Below are positions 26,758 to 35,592 of a stretch of DNA of 64,000 nucleotides, in pieces; the stretch's first letter is position 1; each line of letters begins with the position of its first letter. Origin of the DNA: Brucella sp. 21LCYQ03 (GTDB lineage Bacteria; Pseudomonadota; Alphaproteobacteria; Rhizobiales; Rhizobiaceae); contig NZ_JAMJWE010000020.1 in the NCBI RefSeq assembly GCF_023554105.1, positions 1 through 64,000 of the forward strand, in the 5' to 3' direction. The position numbers and the translations under genes were made by a program. Below the pieces are notes generated by a model. It was not told the origin of the DNA. It saw nothing but the letters and a program-made list of their open reading frames with translations, and did not search any database.

Positions 26758-27402
26758 TCATTTCTCCATGGAAATTGAAACAGGGGTGAACAGCGGCAAT
26801 TGACCCTTCGATGGCATTGGGAAAGCGCCGGTTGCAGTCACTTTTATACCGATAAGGTCTTCACGCGGTAGTTTTGTAAGAATGGAGTCATTGACGAGAA
26901 TGTTGAATGACTTGCCGAATTGCGCCCATTCGATCTGGTTGCGGAACTCGTTGAAGTTGACAATCTTGAGAGCATCGCGGATCGCGGTGCCCCGCACTGT
27001 CGGCCCGATCTGAACGCGCGCATCAGCCTTGCCGTCGCCATTGCTGTCTACATCGACATAGGCAGCGCGCGATTTGGTTTCCGCGCCAACCACAGTGCCT
27101 TCAAGCTTGGTTGCGAAGGTCCATGGCGCATTGCCTTGCTTCTCGCGATGACCGAACTTTTCGCCAGCTGCGTCAAGGTTGGTATTGGCAGCATCCATCA
27201 CTTCGCCAAGCGATATGGATTTTTCTGCGAAATAAGGAACGACTTTGGTTTCCCAGATTTGCGCAACCGCGCGATCCGGGTTGAAATTATCGCCGCGTGC
27301 TTCTGCGGCTTCTTCTGCTGTTGGCGTCTTGATGATTTTGCAGCCCGAAAGCGCGACGCCGCAGGCCAGCAGGACAATGGAAGCTGACTTCAGCACTGAC
27401 AT
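26758..27402 (-). CDS. DUF2291 lipoprotein
   Basis: 214 residues. A lipoprotein signal ends in lipobox LSGC with Cys at 21, so the mature protein is tethered to a membrane in the periplasm. DUF2291 blocks are seen: FATKLEGTVVGAETKSRAAY, VQIGPTVRGTAIRDALKI, FNEFRNQIEWAQFGKSFN and LIGIKVTATGAFP. It also carries VDSNGDGKAD (about 110-119), a loop like a calcium-binding DxDxDG motif, not present in the other copy. It sits between binding-protein and ATPase genes. Function unknown; a role in assembling or feeding the importer is a guess. Confidence 0.83.
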   Translation of the reverse strand: MSVLKSASIVLLACGVALSGCKIIKTPTAEEAAEARGDNFNPDRAVAQIWETKVVPYFAEKSISLGEVMDAANTNLDAAGEKFGHREKQGNAPWTFATKLEGTVVGAETKSRAAYVDVDSNGDGKADARVQIGPTVRGTAIRDALKIVNFNEFRNQIEWAQFGKSFNILVNDSILTKLPREDLIGIKVTATGAFPMPSKGQLPLFTPVSISMEK

Positions 27403-27429
27403 GAGAATATCCTCGATAGAAGAAATACT

Positions 27430-27465
27430 GTCGGGAGCGCTAACTTTGAAATTTGCGCTCCCGAC
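27430..27465 (-). other. Hairpin downstream of the binding-protein gene
   Basis: Stem GTCGGGAGCGC / GCGCTCCCGAC (11 bp) with a 14-base loop, between the binding-protein stop and the DUF2291 start. No T-run follows in the minus direction. Hairpins here often protect the binding-protein mRNA so that it is made in excess over the membrane parts. Confidence 0.65.
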
Positions 27466-27482
27466 CTCGCAAGCCTTGGGAG

Positions 27483-28511
<1,029 letters not shown>

Positions 28512-29339
28512 TTACGTGATGCGACGAATGCTTTCTGCAATCTCTTCTGGCTCGAACACGTTCTTCCAATCATCGCGCATCAGCGCTGGAATGCCGAATT
28601 CGATTGCCTTGTTGCATGCATCCGAGAACACGCCCTGAACTTCGCCAAAGATGACGGCGCCCAGAACATTCATGTGACCGAGCAGGAAGTCGCGTGCAGC
28701 TTCTTCAGGAACGCCGCGACGAACGGTTTCGTCCATGGCCTGCTTCATGACAACGAGAAGCGAAGCTGCAACGGTTTCCGAAAGACCTGGCTCGAGAATT
28801 GCGAGCTGCTCAACGGTGACGCGGTGCGAGCGCATGACAGGAGCCCAGATGACCTTGGCAACTTCTTCGCCGAGTGCATAAGCTTCTTCCGGACCCTGCA
28901 TCAGAGCCGAAACGATGTGCTGCTTCGCTGCGATACCGCCGAAGAAATCGCGCTTTGCAGCAGGATCGGTTTCATCGTTGAAGATTGGCGGATGGCAAGG
29001 ATGCGTGACGAAGTATGTCAGGTCTGCGCGTTCTGGCAGGTGACCGGCGAATGGTGCTGCTGCATCGAGTGCAACAACCATGGTGCCTGGCTTCAGCTTG
29101 TCAACGATGCCTGCTGCAACCTTACCGATGATGGTATCTGGAACAGCCAGAATAACGACTTCTGCGCCTTCAAGACCTGCATCAACATCGACTGTATCGA
29201 TGCCGAGATCGTCCTTCAGACGTGCTTTACCGACTTCGCTGACTTCGATGTGGCGAACGTCAAAGCGCGAACCCTTGAGGTTCTTGGCCAGACGGTAGCC
29301 CATCTTGCCACCGGCGCCGAACAGAGCAATAGCTGTCAT
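28512..29339 (-). CDS. apnO: D-apionate oxidoisomerase
   Basis: 275 residues. An N-terminal NAD-binding domain (LFGAGGKMGYRLAKNLKGS) and a helical C-terminal domain like 6-phosphogluconate dehydrogenase-type proteins (TVEQLAILEPGLSETVAASL, LLGHMNVLGAVIFGEVQGVF). THPCHPPIFND (about 112-122) is a conspicuous His-rich substrate motif. ApnO converts D-apionate to 3-oxo-isoapionate. A palindromic operator lies 35-61 bases upstream, so transcription may restart here inside the operon. Assignment comes from family look and from the kinase and RuBisCO-like neighbours. Confidence 0.78.
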   Translation of the reverse strand: MTAIALFGAGGKMGYRLAKNLKGSRFDVRHIEVSEVGKARLKDDLGIDTVDVDAGLEGAEVVILAVPDTIIGKVAAGIVDKLKPGTMVVALDAAAPFAGHLPERADLTYFVTHPCHPPIFNDETDPAAKRDFFGGIAAKQHIVSALMQGPEEAYALGEEVAKVIWAPVMRSHRVTVEQLAILEPGLSETVAASLLVVMKQAMDETVRRGVPEEAARDFLLGHMNVLGAVIFGEVQGVFSDACNKAIEFGIPALMRDDWKNVFEPEEIAESIRRIT

Positions 29340-29373
29340 GATTGTAATTCCTTCCCGTAGTTTTGGTAGCTTA

Positions 29374-29400
29374 ACTGGTATAACCAGTCAATGAGTATTC
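29374..29400 (-). promoter_or_regulatory. Internal GntR-type operator upstream of apnO
   Basis: ACTGGTATAACCAGT (29374-29388) is a perfect inverted repeat with a 3-base centre, of the TGGTNNNACCA form bound by FadR-subfamily GntR regulators. It is followed by ATGAGTATTCC-like sequence that also occurs at 32208-32227 in front of the GntR gene. It lies between oiaK and apnO. Confidence 0.65.
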
Positions 29401-29405
29401 CAGAT

Positions 29406-30752
29406 TTAAGCGGTGAGACCGTCACGAATCTGGCTGAAGTATCCGTCAGAACCGACCTGTCCGCCTTTAAGCGCAACTTGAAGACCGTTGGTGGCGGCAT
29501 AGGTGCCATGTGCCGTGCAGAGCGGGGAACCCGGGGTCTGTGGCAATGGAAGTAGTGTTGTCAGCGCATCGACATGCAGCTCGCGCAACGCGTGGCTTGA
29601 GGTGTCTCCGCCCGCAATAACGGCGCGGGTAAGCTTTTCGCGCTCAACTAAGCTACGGAGAATGAAGCCAAGGCTGCGCGCCAGTTTGTGGCGGCTGCCT
29701 GCGATCTTATCGATTTCGGTTCCGCGATCAGCCGACGGGCCAAGCGCTGTGTTCAGAATAACGCTGTTACCCTGCTGAAGTGCCTGCTGACCCTGAGTGA
29801 TGGCGGTTTCGATTGCCTGATTTCCGTTTTCGCCAAGCAGATCAAGCGGGTTGAGATCAATGCCGGTGAAACCGGAAGCCGTCGCATGACGGATTTGGCG
29901 TTCGGTCGTCGGCGACACGCTGCCCGAAACAACCGCGATGCGGTCGGCTTTGCCGGGAAGCGGAAATTCTTTTTTCGCACCGATCAATCCGGCTTTAGCC
30001 CATGCAGCGAGAAGCGCATATTCAATGCCCGACGAACCTGCAACGAACCAACCCATGTCAGGACGCAGACGCCAGAGCTGTTCGCCTGCCTGCAACTGGC
30101 TTTCGCGGCTGTCCACATCAAGCAGCAACATGCCGTCTGCATCTTTGACAATCGCATTTAAACGATCATCGGCATCGGCGGCGGAAAGTGCCACGAGATC
30201 AGCAAGCACGGTTTTTAGCGCTGTCTGCTGTGCGAGATGCATGCGCAGATCGGCTTCATGCATTGGCGTAACCGGATGACGGCTCATGACTGGATGACGA
30301 TCAATGCGATAGACTTCGCCCTGATAAGCAGCAAACAAATTGCCGAAAGACGTGTAGCGCTTCAACTGCGGTGCACCGACAATCACCGGCACATAGGCCT
30401 GATCGAAGATCGCCTTGCCGATTTCGACCGCTTTGCCAATATTGCCGACTTTTGGTGCTGAATCGAATGTTGAACAGACTTTGTAATGCGCAATTGCTGC
30501 ATTCAGGCTCTTCAACCAGTTGAATGCAGGTGTGAGATTTTCCTGCATCCATTCCGGCGTTTCGCTGCGGCTGGTGCCAGCAAGTCCGATAGCCTTGCAA
30601 TGCGAAAAGCGCGACAGCAGCTCTTCATCCGGCACGTTCATGAACAAAACTGTGTCAACGCCATTGGACGCCATGGCCTCCATAACGTCGGTGGAGCCGG
30701 TGAGATCGTCGCCATAGTAGGACAGAAGAAGGTCGTGAGGTGCTTTTGACAT
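29406..30752 (-). CDS. oiaK: DUF1537 four-carbon acid sugar kinase, 3-oxo-isoapionate kinase
   Basis: 448 residues with the two DUF1537 (OtnK-like) parts: N-terminal substrate domain with YYGDDLTGSTDVMEAM (about 11-26) and KVCSTFDSAPKVGNIGKAVE; C-terminal ATP domain with VVSGSVSPTTERQI and VIAGGDTSSHALRELHVDAL. Here the likely reaction is phosphorylation of 3-oxo-isoapionate. It overlaps the RuBisCO-like gene by one base (TGA/ATG), so they are coupled and the kinase product should be the substrate of that protein. Other four-carbon acid sugars are possible substrates of the family. Confidence 0.8.
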   Translation of the reverse strand: MSKAPHDLLLSYYGDDLTGSTDVMEAMASNGVDTVLFMNVPDEELLSRFSHCKAIGLAGTSRSETPEWMQENLTPAFNWLKSLNAAIAHYKVCSTFDSAPKVGNIGKAVEIGKAIFDQAYVPVIVGAPQLKRYTSFGNLFAAYQGEVYRIDRHPVMSRHPVTPMHEADLRMHLAQQTALKTVLADLVALSAADADDRLNAIVKDADGMLLLDVDSRESQLQAGEQLWRLRPDMGWFVAGSSGIEYALLAAWAKAGLIGAKKEFPLPGKADRIAVVSGSVSPTTERQIRHATASGFTGIDLNPLDLLGENGNQAIETAITQGQQALQQGNSVILNTALGPSADRGTEIDKIAGSRHKLARSLGFILRSLVEREKLTRAVIAGGDTSSHALRELHVDALTTLLPLPQTPGSPLCTAHGTYAATNGLQVALKGGQVGSDGYFSQIRDGLTA

Positions 30753-32023
30753 TATTCGCCTCCCCCATTTGCGTTAACGGGGCCAAATTTCGCCAACGAA
30801 GCTGCAAGTTCAGGATGGTCCGTTGCGTAAGTTTCGAGCGGGATGCCAGCGACGGCCGCTTCCCACGCCTGCTGCACGGCGCGAACACCCGCAGCAGGGC
30901 CGCCCGGATGGCTGACGATGCCGCCGCCGCAGAGATAAAGCAGGTCCGTCGTGCGGCCCGTGCGTTCATAGGTTTCCGGTGCCTGTCCGCCCCACTGGCC
31001 GGAACCAGCGACGGGAAGCGGGCAATCAGATGGATCAAACAGCGGTGTGCTGACAGCCTTGAATGAATTGACGAAGCTTTCGTCTGGCTCCCAATATTTG
31101 ACGCGGATGCCGTTGATCTGGAACTGATCGACACCGAGCAAGCGCCAGAACTGCTGATAGACGCGGAAGTCCATGCCAGCACCCGGATTGCGGGTCAAAA
31201 TATCCCAGCCATTGCGGTGGGCATGCAGAACAAGGCCAGAGCGCTTGCGCAGGAAGCTCATGCCACCAAAGCCGACCGAGTTGATGTTGACCACCGCGCA
31301 ATTGCCACCAGCCTCAAGCACCATGTCATGATTGCGCATCATCTCGTCAGGATCGGCATGCGAAATGCCGAAAGCATACATGACCTTTTTGCCGGTCTTC
31401 TGCTCATGATTGAGAATAAGCGGCATGATCGCAGCAATGCGTTCTTTGAGTGGCGAATAGGCCGGGCTCATCAGCTTTTCGTCGTCCTTGATGAAATCAA
31501 CGCCCGACTCAATGAGTTCGCCAACGAGTTCCGCTGTCTCATGTGGACGCAGACCAAGGGCAGGCTTGACGATGGTGCCGATGATCGGGCGCTTTTCAAC
31601 GCCGGTTAGGCGACGGCTTCCGGCAATGCCGAACTGCGGGCCGGGATGTGCAGTTTTAAAAGCTTCCGGCAGCTTCATATCGACAACGCGAATACCGGTC
31701 ATGCCCTTGATTGAGTAAACACCGCCAACGGCTATCGTCATCAGTGCTGCAAGGTCGGTGCCGACCGCATCAAGCGGGAAGGAAATATCAACATCGGCGC
31801 GTTTGATCGGGCCATGTCCAGGTTCAAGTTCTGGCCAAGCTGGAACTGTTGCATCTTCAAGCGGACGAATTTCGAGCACACGCGCTGCAACGCGGGCTTT
31901 GAGTTCTTCTGTCTCGCCGGGAAGGGCGACAAAAGTGCCGGTTGACTGATCGCTGGCGATCTTGGCTGCCATCTGTTCGATGCTGCCGGTTGTCTCAATG
32001 CGATAGGTCAGACAGATATTCAT
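30752..32023 (-). CDS. RuBisCO-like protein acting on 3-oxo-isoapionate 4-phosphate
   Basis: 423 residues of the RuBisCO large-subunit superfamily. The barrel keeps K153 in IVKPALG and the metal site K179-D-D-E182 (VDFIKDDEKL), so a carbamylated-Lys/Mg centre is expected. The RuBisCO loop-6 GKxEGE motif is absent (the region reads SGQWGGQAPETYE), so it should not fix CO2. In apionate pathways two such proteins are known: a decarboxylase giving L-erythrulose 1-phosphate (OiaX) and a transcarboxylase/hydrolase giving 3-phosphoglycerate and glycolate (OiaT). Context near eryH-eryI favours the decarboxylase, but sequence alone does not settle it, so no symbol is given. First gene of the minus-strand operon. 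Confidence 0.78.
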   Translation of the reverse strand: MNICLTYRIETTGSIEQMAAKIASDQSTGTFVALPGETEELKARVAARVLEIRPLEDATVPAWPELEPGHGPIKRADVDISFPLDAVGTDLAALMTIAVGGVYSIKGMTGIRVVDMKLPEAFKTAHPGPQFGIAGSRRLTGVEKRPIIGTIVKPALGLRPHETAELVGELIESGVDFIKDDEKLMSPAYSPLKERIAAIMPLILNHEQKTGKKVMYAFGISHADPDEMMRNHDMVLEAGGNCAVVNINSVGFGGMSFLRKRSGLVLHAHRNGWDILTRNPGAGMDFRVYQQFWRLLGVDQFQINGIRVKYWEPDESFVNSFKAVSTPLFDPSDCPLPVAGSGQWGGQAPETYERTGRTTDLLYLCGGGIVSHPGGPAAGVRAVQQAWEAAVAGIPLETYATDHPELAASLAKFGPVNANGGGE

Positions 32024-32054
32024 CGGATTTTTTGTCGCTCGCTGCTTGTTTTAA

Positions 32055-32101
32055 AGCGCATTTTTCCGAAAACCGTTTCAAACTATTCGGGATGCACTCT
32101 A
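32055..32101. repeat. Palindromic intergenic repeat, diverged copy
   Basis: GCGCATTTTTCCGAAAACCG, then TTTCAAACTATTCGGGATGCAC: the same unit as the right half of 14672-14772 and the inverse of 35515-35561. It lies in the leader of the RuBisCO-like operon. Confidence 0.75.
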
Positions 32102-32207
32102 GTGTTCCACCCATGTCAGAAATGCTCCGACATTTATTCTCCACACCTACTCGAAAGTTTCTCCTCGCTTTCAAGGATGCGACTGAAGCGCTTGGCTCCG
32201 AGTGCGA

Positions 32208-32227
32208 ACTGGTATAATGAGTATTCC
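32208..32227. promoter_or_regulatory. GntR-type operator between divergent genes
   Basis: ACTGGTATAATGAGTATTCC. The minus-strand reading GGAATACTCATT-ATACCAGT equals the apnO-upstream site except that an 8-base GACTGGTT is missing in the middle here. It lies in the 315-base gap between the RuBisCO-like gene (minus) and the GntR gene (plus), so it can control both. The rest of this gap holds only the repeat at 32055 and AT-rich sequence. Confidence 0.6.
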
Positions 32228-32338
32228 AATATCTGCAAGTGGAAAATTGTTAGCCCATTCACGAGAACGTGGGTAACAGCTTCCTTTGCGGAGCCTGAGG
32301 AGGCATAAGGGGGGAATGACAATGCGCAGTGAGATAGC

Positions 32339-33043
32339 ATGAATAAGCCAGCGGAACCGATTATTCGCCGGAAATTGTCGGACGAGGTATTCGACCGGCT
32401 AGAAAACATGATCACGTCGGGCGAGCTAGCGCCCGGCGATGAGATGCCGTCGGAGCGCGTCTTGATGGAGCGCTTTGGCGTCGGGCGTCCCGCGATCCGC
32501 GAGGCGATGCAATCGCTTGCCAAGATGGGGCTTGTCAGCATTTCGCATGGGGAGCGGGCGAAAGTTCTCAAGCTCACTGCAAGGTCGATCTTTCAGCAGG
32601 TTGATCCGACAGCCAAGATCATGCTGGCGCAGTCGATTGATTCCCTTGAGCATCTCAAGAATGCGCGTATTTTCTTTGAGCGTGGCATTGCGCGAGAAGC
32701 GGCTTTGAAAGCGACACCACAGGACGTTGCAGATCTGAAAGCTATCGTTGATCGACAGCGCGCGTCGCTGGGCGAGGCAGATGCTTTCATCTCTGCCGAT
32801 ATGGAATTTCACATTCGTATTGCAAAGATTTCGGGCAATCCGATCTTTGTGGGCTTAAGCGAGGCGATGCTCGCATGGCTGCGTGAATATCATACCCATA
32901 TGCTGATCTGGACGGGTAAAGAAAACTTCACGCTCGTCGAGCATGAGGAAATTCTTGATAGAATCGCCGCCAAAGATGCGGATGGCGCGGAAGGCGCAAT
33001 GCGTCATCATTTGGAGCGTTCGCGCGACCTTTACACGAAGTGA
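32339..33043 (+). CDS. GntR-family (FadR/FCD) regulator of the apionate operon
   Basis: 234 residues: a winged-helix N-terminus (SDEVFDRLENMITSGELAPG, PSERVLMERFGVGRPAIREA) and a helical FCD ligand domain with metal-site residues spread over DADFHIRIA-like motif DMEFHIRIAKISGNPI and MRHHLERSRDLY. It is transcribed away from the apionate operon and probably represses it until an apionate-related acid is present. Both ACTGGTAT-type sites in the region fit this subfamily. Strongest local regulator candidate. Confidence 0.85.
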   Translation: MNKPAEPIIRRKLSDEVFDRLENMITSGELAPGDEMPSERVLMERFGVGRPAIREAMQSLAKMGLVSISHGERAKVLKLTARSIFQQVDPTAKIMLAQSIDSLEHLKNARIFFERGIAREAALKATPQDVADLKAIVDRQRASLGEADAFISADMEFHIRIAKISGNPIFVGLSEAMLAWLREYHTHMLIWTGKENFTLVEHEEILDRIAAKDADGAEGAMRHHLERSRDLYTK

Positions 33044-33051
33044 TACACCGA

Positions 33052-34077
33052 TCAGGTTTCAGGGATGTTTTCCCTGAAAATGACCTGAATGCGTGGCGGG
33101 TGCTCGTCGATCTGTTCATCTTTGATGGTGCTGATTAGTGCTGCCAGTGCTTCGCGGGCTTCCACACGCGGATTTTGGTCAATCACGGCATCCATCGTTC
33201 CGTTCAATAGCAGTCGTTTCGTGCTTTCGGTCAGTTCGTGGCCGATAAATATTATGGAATCGGATTTGCCGGAGTCCATCAGAGCTTGCCCAATCCCCTG
33301 ATTGCCTGCTCCGATGTTGTAAATCCCGGCAAGGTCTGGGTGGCGTTTCAGAAGGGCTGTGGTTTCATTATAGGCGCGTTCGCGGTCATCTTTGATTTCT
33401 GTGAGTTCAACAATGTTAAAGCGCGGGAACTCTTCTGCGAGAACCCTTCGAAAACCCATTTCGCGCTCTTCATGGCCGCGATATGCGAGCGAACCGGCAA
33501 AGAGTGCGATCTTTGTTCCTCCCGCTTTTCCAAGGAAGCGCCCGAGAATATAGCCGCCCAAACGCCCCGCAGCACGGTTGTCGATGCCAATATAACGAGC
33601 GCGTGGAACGTGCAGAATATCGGATGCAATTGTGACAATGGGGACGTCTGCCTGGGCGAGTGTCCGCATGGCTTCACGCACGCTCGGATGATCCAGCGCA
33701 ATAACGCCGACACCGTTGGTTTGGTCTTTCAGGCTTTCCAGTGCGCGCGCCAACGTATCTGGATTAAAACCTTCGACACTATGAATTGTCAGGTTGATTT
33801 CTGGGTTCAAAGCCGCTTGCTTGATAATTTGATCACGCAGATTGGCGATGAATGTGTTGGTTCCGGCAGGCAGCACAAAGTCGAGTTTAATGGTTTCGAG
33901 GGGTGCAGTGTTTTGATTGGTGCTTCCGGGCAGATAGCCAAGATTTCTCGCTGCTTCGAATACGATCTCGCGGGTGCGCTGTTTCACGCCTTCGCGATTG
34001 TTCAACACACGATCAACGGTCGCGCTCGAAACGCCTGCGGCCTTGGCGATGTCGGTTAGAGTTGAGCGCAAATCCAT
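33052..34077 (-). CDS. LacI-family regulator
   Basis: 341 residues. The LacI helix-turn-helix LTDIAKAAGVSSATVDRVLN opens the protein, followed by a periplasmic-binding-like sensor (FVLPAGTNTFIANLRDQIIK, GVGVIALDHPSVREAM, YIGIDNRAAGRLGGYILGRF, IIFIGHELTESTKRLL). It is divergent from the sugar-oxidation operon starting at 34420, which it most likely controls. The intergenic region carries many ATGATG words. Confidence 0.87.
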   Translation of the reverse strand: MDLRSTLTDIAKAAGVSSATVDRVLNNREGVKQRTREIVFEAARNLGYLPGSTNQNTAPLETIKLDFVLPAGTNTFIANLRDQIIKQAALNPEINLTIHSVEGFNPDTLARALESLKDQTNGVGVIALDHPSVREAMRTLAQADVPIVTIASDILHVPRARYIGIDNRAAGRLGGYILGRFLGKAGGTKIALFAGSLAYRGHEEREMGFRRVLAEEFPRFNIVELTEIKDDRERAYNETTALLKRHPDLAGIYNIGAGNQGIGQALMDSGKSDSIIFIGHELTESTKRLLLNGTMDAVIDQNPRVEAREALAALISTIKDEQIDEHPPRIQVIFRENIPET

Positions 34078-34086
34078 TCCCTCATA

Positions 34087-34370
34087 AAAATGATGTAAAA
34101 TGATGTATTTAGATTTGAAAATCTTGCAAGTCTAAAGCGGTGGCGAGCTTCCGTTTTCCTCATGAATGAAAGTTTTGGCGATAATCTAACATCAAAAAAC
34201 ATCATCATAATGGTTTTCGATGATGGGTGGTCGCGTAATCAAGGCGCCCATGTACAAAAAAGATGAAAATTGATGGAAAATGATTTTTAATGATGTTGAC
34301 ACTGCTGTCATCAATCTTCATTAATTCTCACAATATCAATGGAGGTTGATATTTCTCATCATTCAGGTGG
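34087..34370. promoter_or_regulatory. Operator-like region rich in ATGATG words
   Basis: Direct repeats of AAAATGATGTA at 34087-34097 and 34097-34107 (10-base spacing), CATCATC ... CGATGATG inverted arms at about 34200-34225, AATGATGTTGAC near 34290 and ATCAAT ... GTTGAT near 34340. They lie between the divergent LacI gene and the operon at 34420, so one or more of these may be LacI binding sites. No gene is seen in this 340-base gap. Confidence 0.5.
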
Positions 34371-34419
34371 ATTCGCATTTTGATGTGGCCCGATGAGAGA
34401 ATTATAGCGGGAGGATTAC

Positions 34420-35511
34420 ATGAGCGCAGCGCAGGGCTTTACCCCTGATCCGCAGGTCCGGGTTCGGGCTTTCAAAATCGGATGTATTGGTGCCGGAATG
34501 ATCATGGCTGAGTGCCATCTTGCCGCCTATAAAGAAGCCGGTTTTGCCGTTGCTGCAATTGCTTCACGCACAAAGGCTAAGGCAGCCGAAGTTGCTACAC
34601 GTTGGAGCATTCCGACTGTACACGATACGCCTGAAGCGCTGATTGCAGATAAAAATATCGAAATTCTCGACATTGCCTATCCACCGGATCAGCAGCCAGC
34701 ACTCATCCGCAAGGCGCTTGCACAACCGCATATCAAAGGTATTCTCGCGCAGAAGCCATTGGCTTTGACGCTTGAGGAAGCCATTGCACTGCGTGATGAG
34801 GCGGCAGCAGCAGGCAAAATTCTCTCGGTCAATCAGAACATGCGCTACGACCAGTCGATGCGTGTTCTCAAGCAAATCCTCGACAATGGCGAGCTTGGTA
34901 CGTCGGTGATGGCGACAATTGAGATGCGCGCTATTCCGCATTGGCAGGGCTTTCTGGAAGAATACGACCGTCTGACGCTCTCCAATATGAGCGTGCATCA
35001 TCTCGATGTGCTGCGGTTCCTGTTTGGTGAGCCTGACACTATCACCACACTGACACGCACCGATCCGCGCACGAAGTTTGCGCATAAGGACGGCATCACC
35101 GTTTCGACGTTGATGTTTCCAAGCGGTGTCATGGCTGTTTCGATGGAAGATGTCTGGTCGGGACCACGTGAAGAGGGCTTTGACAGCGATATTTATATCA
35201 AATGGCGCGTTGAGGGCACAGATGGCGTCGCAAAGGGCACGATTGGCTGGCCCGATGGTTCGCCATCGACACTGACCTACGCATCTAAAAAGACTACTGA
35301 CGGCAAATGGGTGAGCCCAAAATGGGAAACCATGTGGTTCCCGCATGCTTTCATCGGTGTGATGGAGCAGTTGCAATATGCGATCCATTCGGGCGAGCCG
35401 CCTGCATTATCAGTGGCAGACAATGTGAAAACGGTTGCGCTCATCGAGGCGGGCTACAAGTCCATCGATGAAGGTCGCACTGTCAGATTGTCCGAAATAT
35501 CAATTAAGTAA
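34420..35511 (+). CDS. Gfo/Idh/MocA oxidoreductase
   Basis: 363 residues. Rossmann motif IGCIGAGMIMAECHLAAY, catalytic-Lys motif LAQKPLALT (about 112-120), and substrate-domain stretch NMSVHHLDVLRFLFGEPDTI. NAD(P)-dependent oxidation of a sugar or sugar acid is expected. It is the first gene of a plus-strand operon with a TIM-barrel protein, a DUF4432 protein and an SDR. GGGAGG precedes the ATG. The sequence is well diverged from the apiose-type enzyme at 23085. Substrate unknown. Confidence 0.8.
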   Translation: MSAAQGFTPDPQVRVRAFKIGCIGAGMIMAECHLAAYKEAGFAVAAIASRTKAKAAEVATRWSIPTVHDTPEALIADKNIEILDIAYPPDQQPALIRKALAQPHIKGILAQKPLALTLEEAIALRDEAAAAGKILSVNQNMRYDQSMRVLKQILDNGELGTSVMATIEMRAIPHWQGFLEEYDRLTLSNMSVHHLDVLRFLFGEPDTITTLTRTDPRTKFAHKDGITVSTLMFPSGVMAVSMEDVWSGPREEGFDSDIYIKWRVEGTDGVAKGTIGWPDGSPSTLTYASKKTTDGKWVSPKWETMWFPHAFIGVMEQLQYAIHSGEPPALSVADNVKTVALIEAGYKSIDEGRTVRLSEISIK

Positions 35512-35514
35512 ACG

Positions 35515-35561
35515 AGCGCATCCCGAAAAGTGTGAAGCGGTTTTCGGAAAAGATGCGCGTT
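35515..35561. repeat. Palindromic intergenic repeat, inverted diverged copy
   Basis: GAGCGCATCCCGAAAAGTGT, then GAAGCGGTTTTCGGAAAAGATGCGC, the reverse complement of the unit at 32055 and of the right half of 14672-14772. Between the oxidoreductase and TIM-barrel genes. Confidence 0.78.
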
Positions 35562-35592
35562 AACAAATAATCTTAACGGGAGGAGTTTTATC

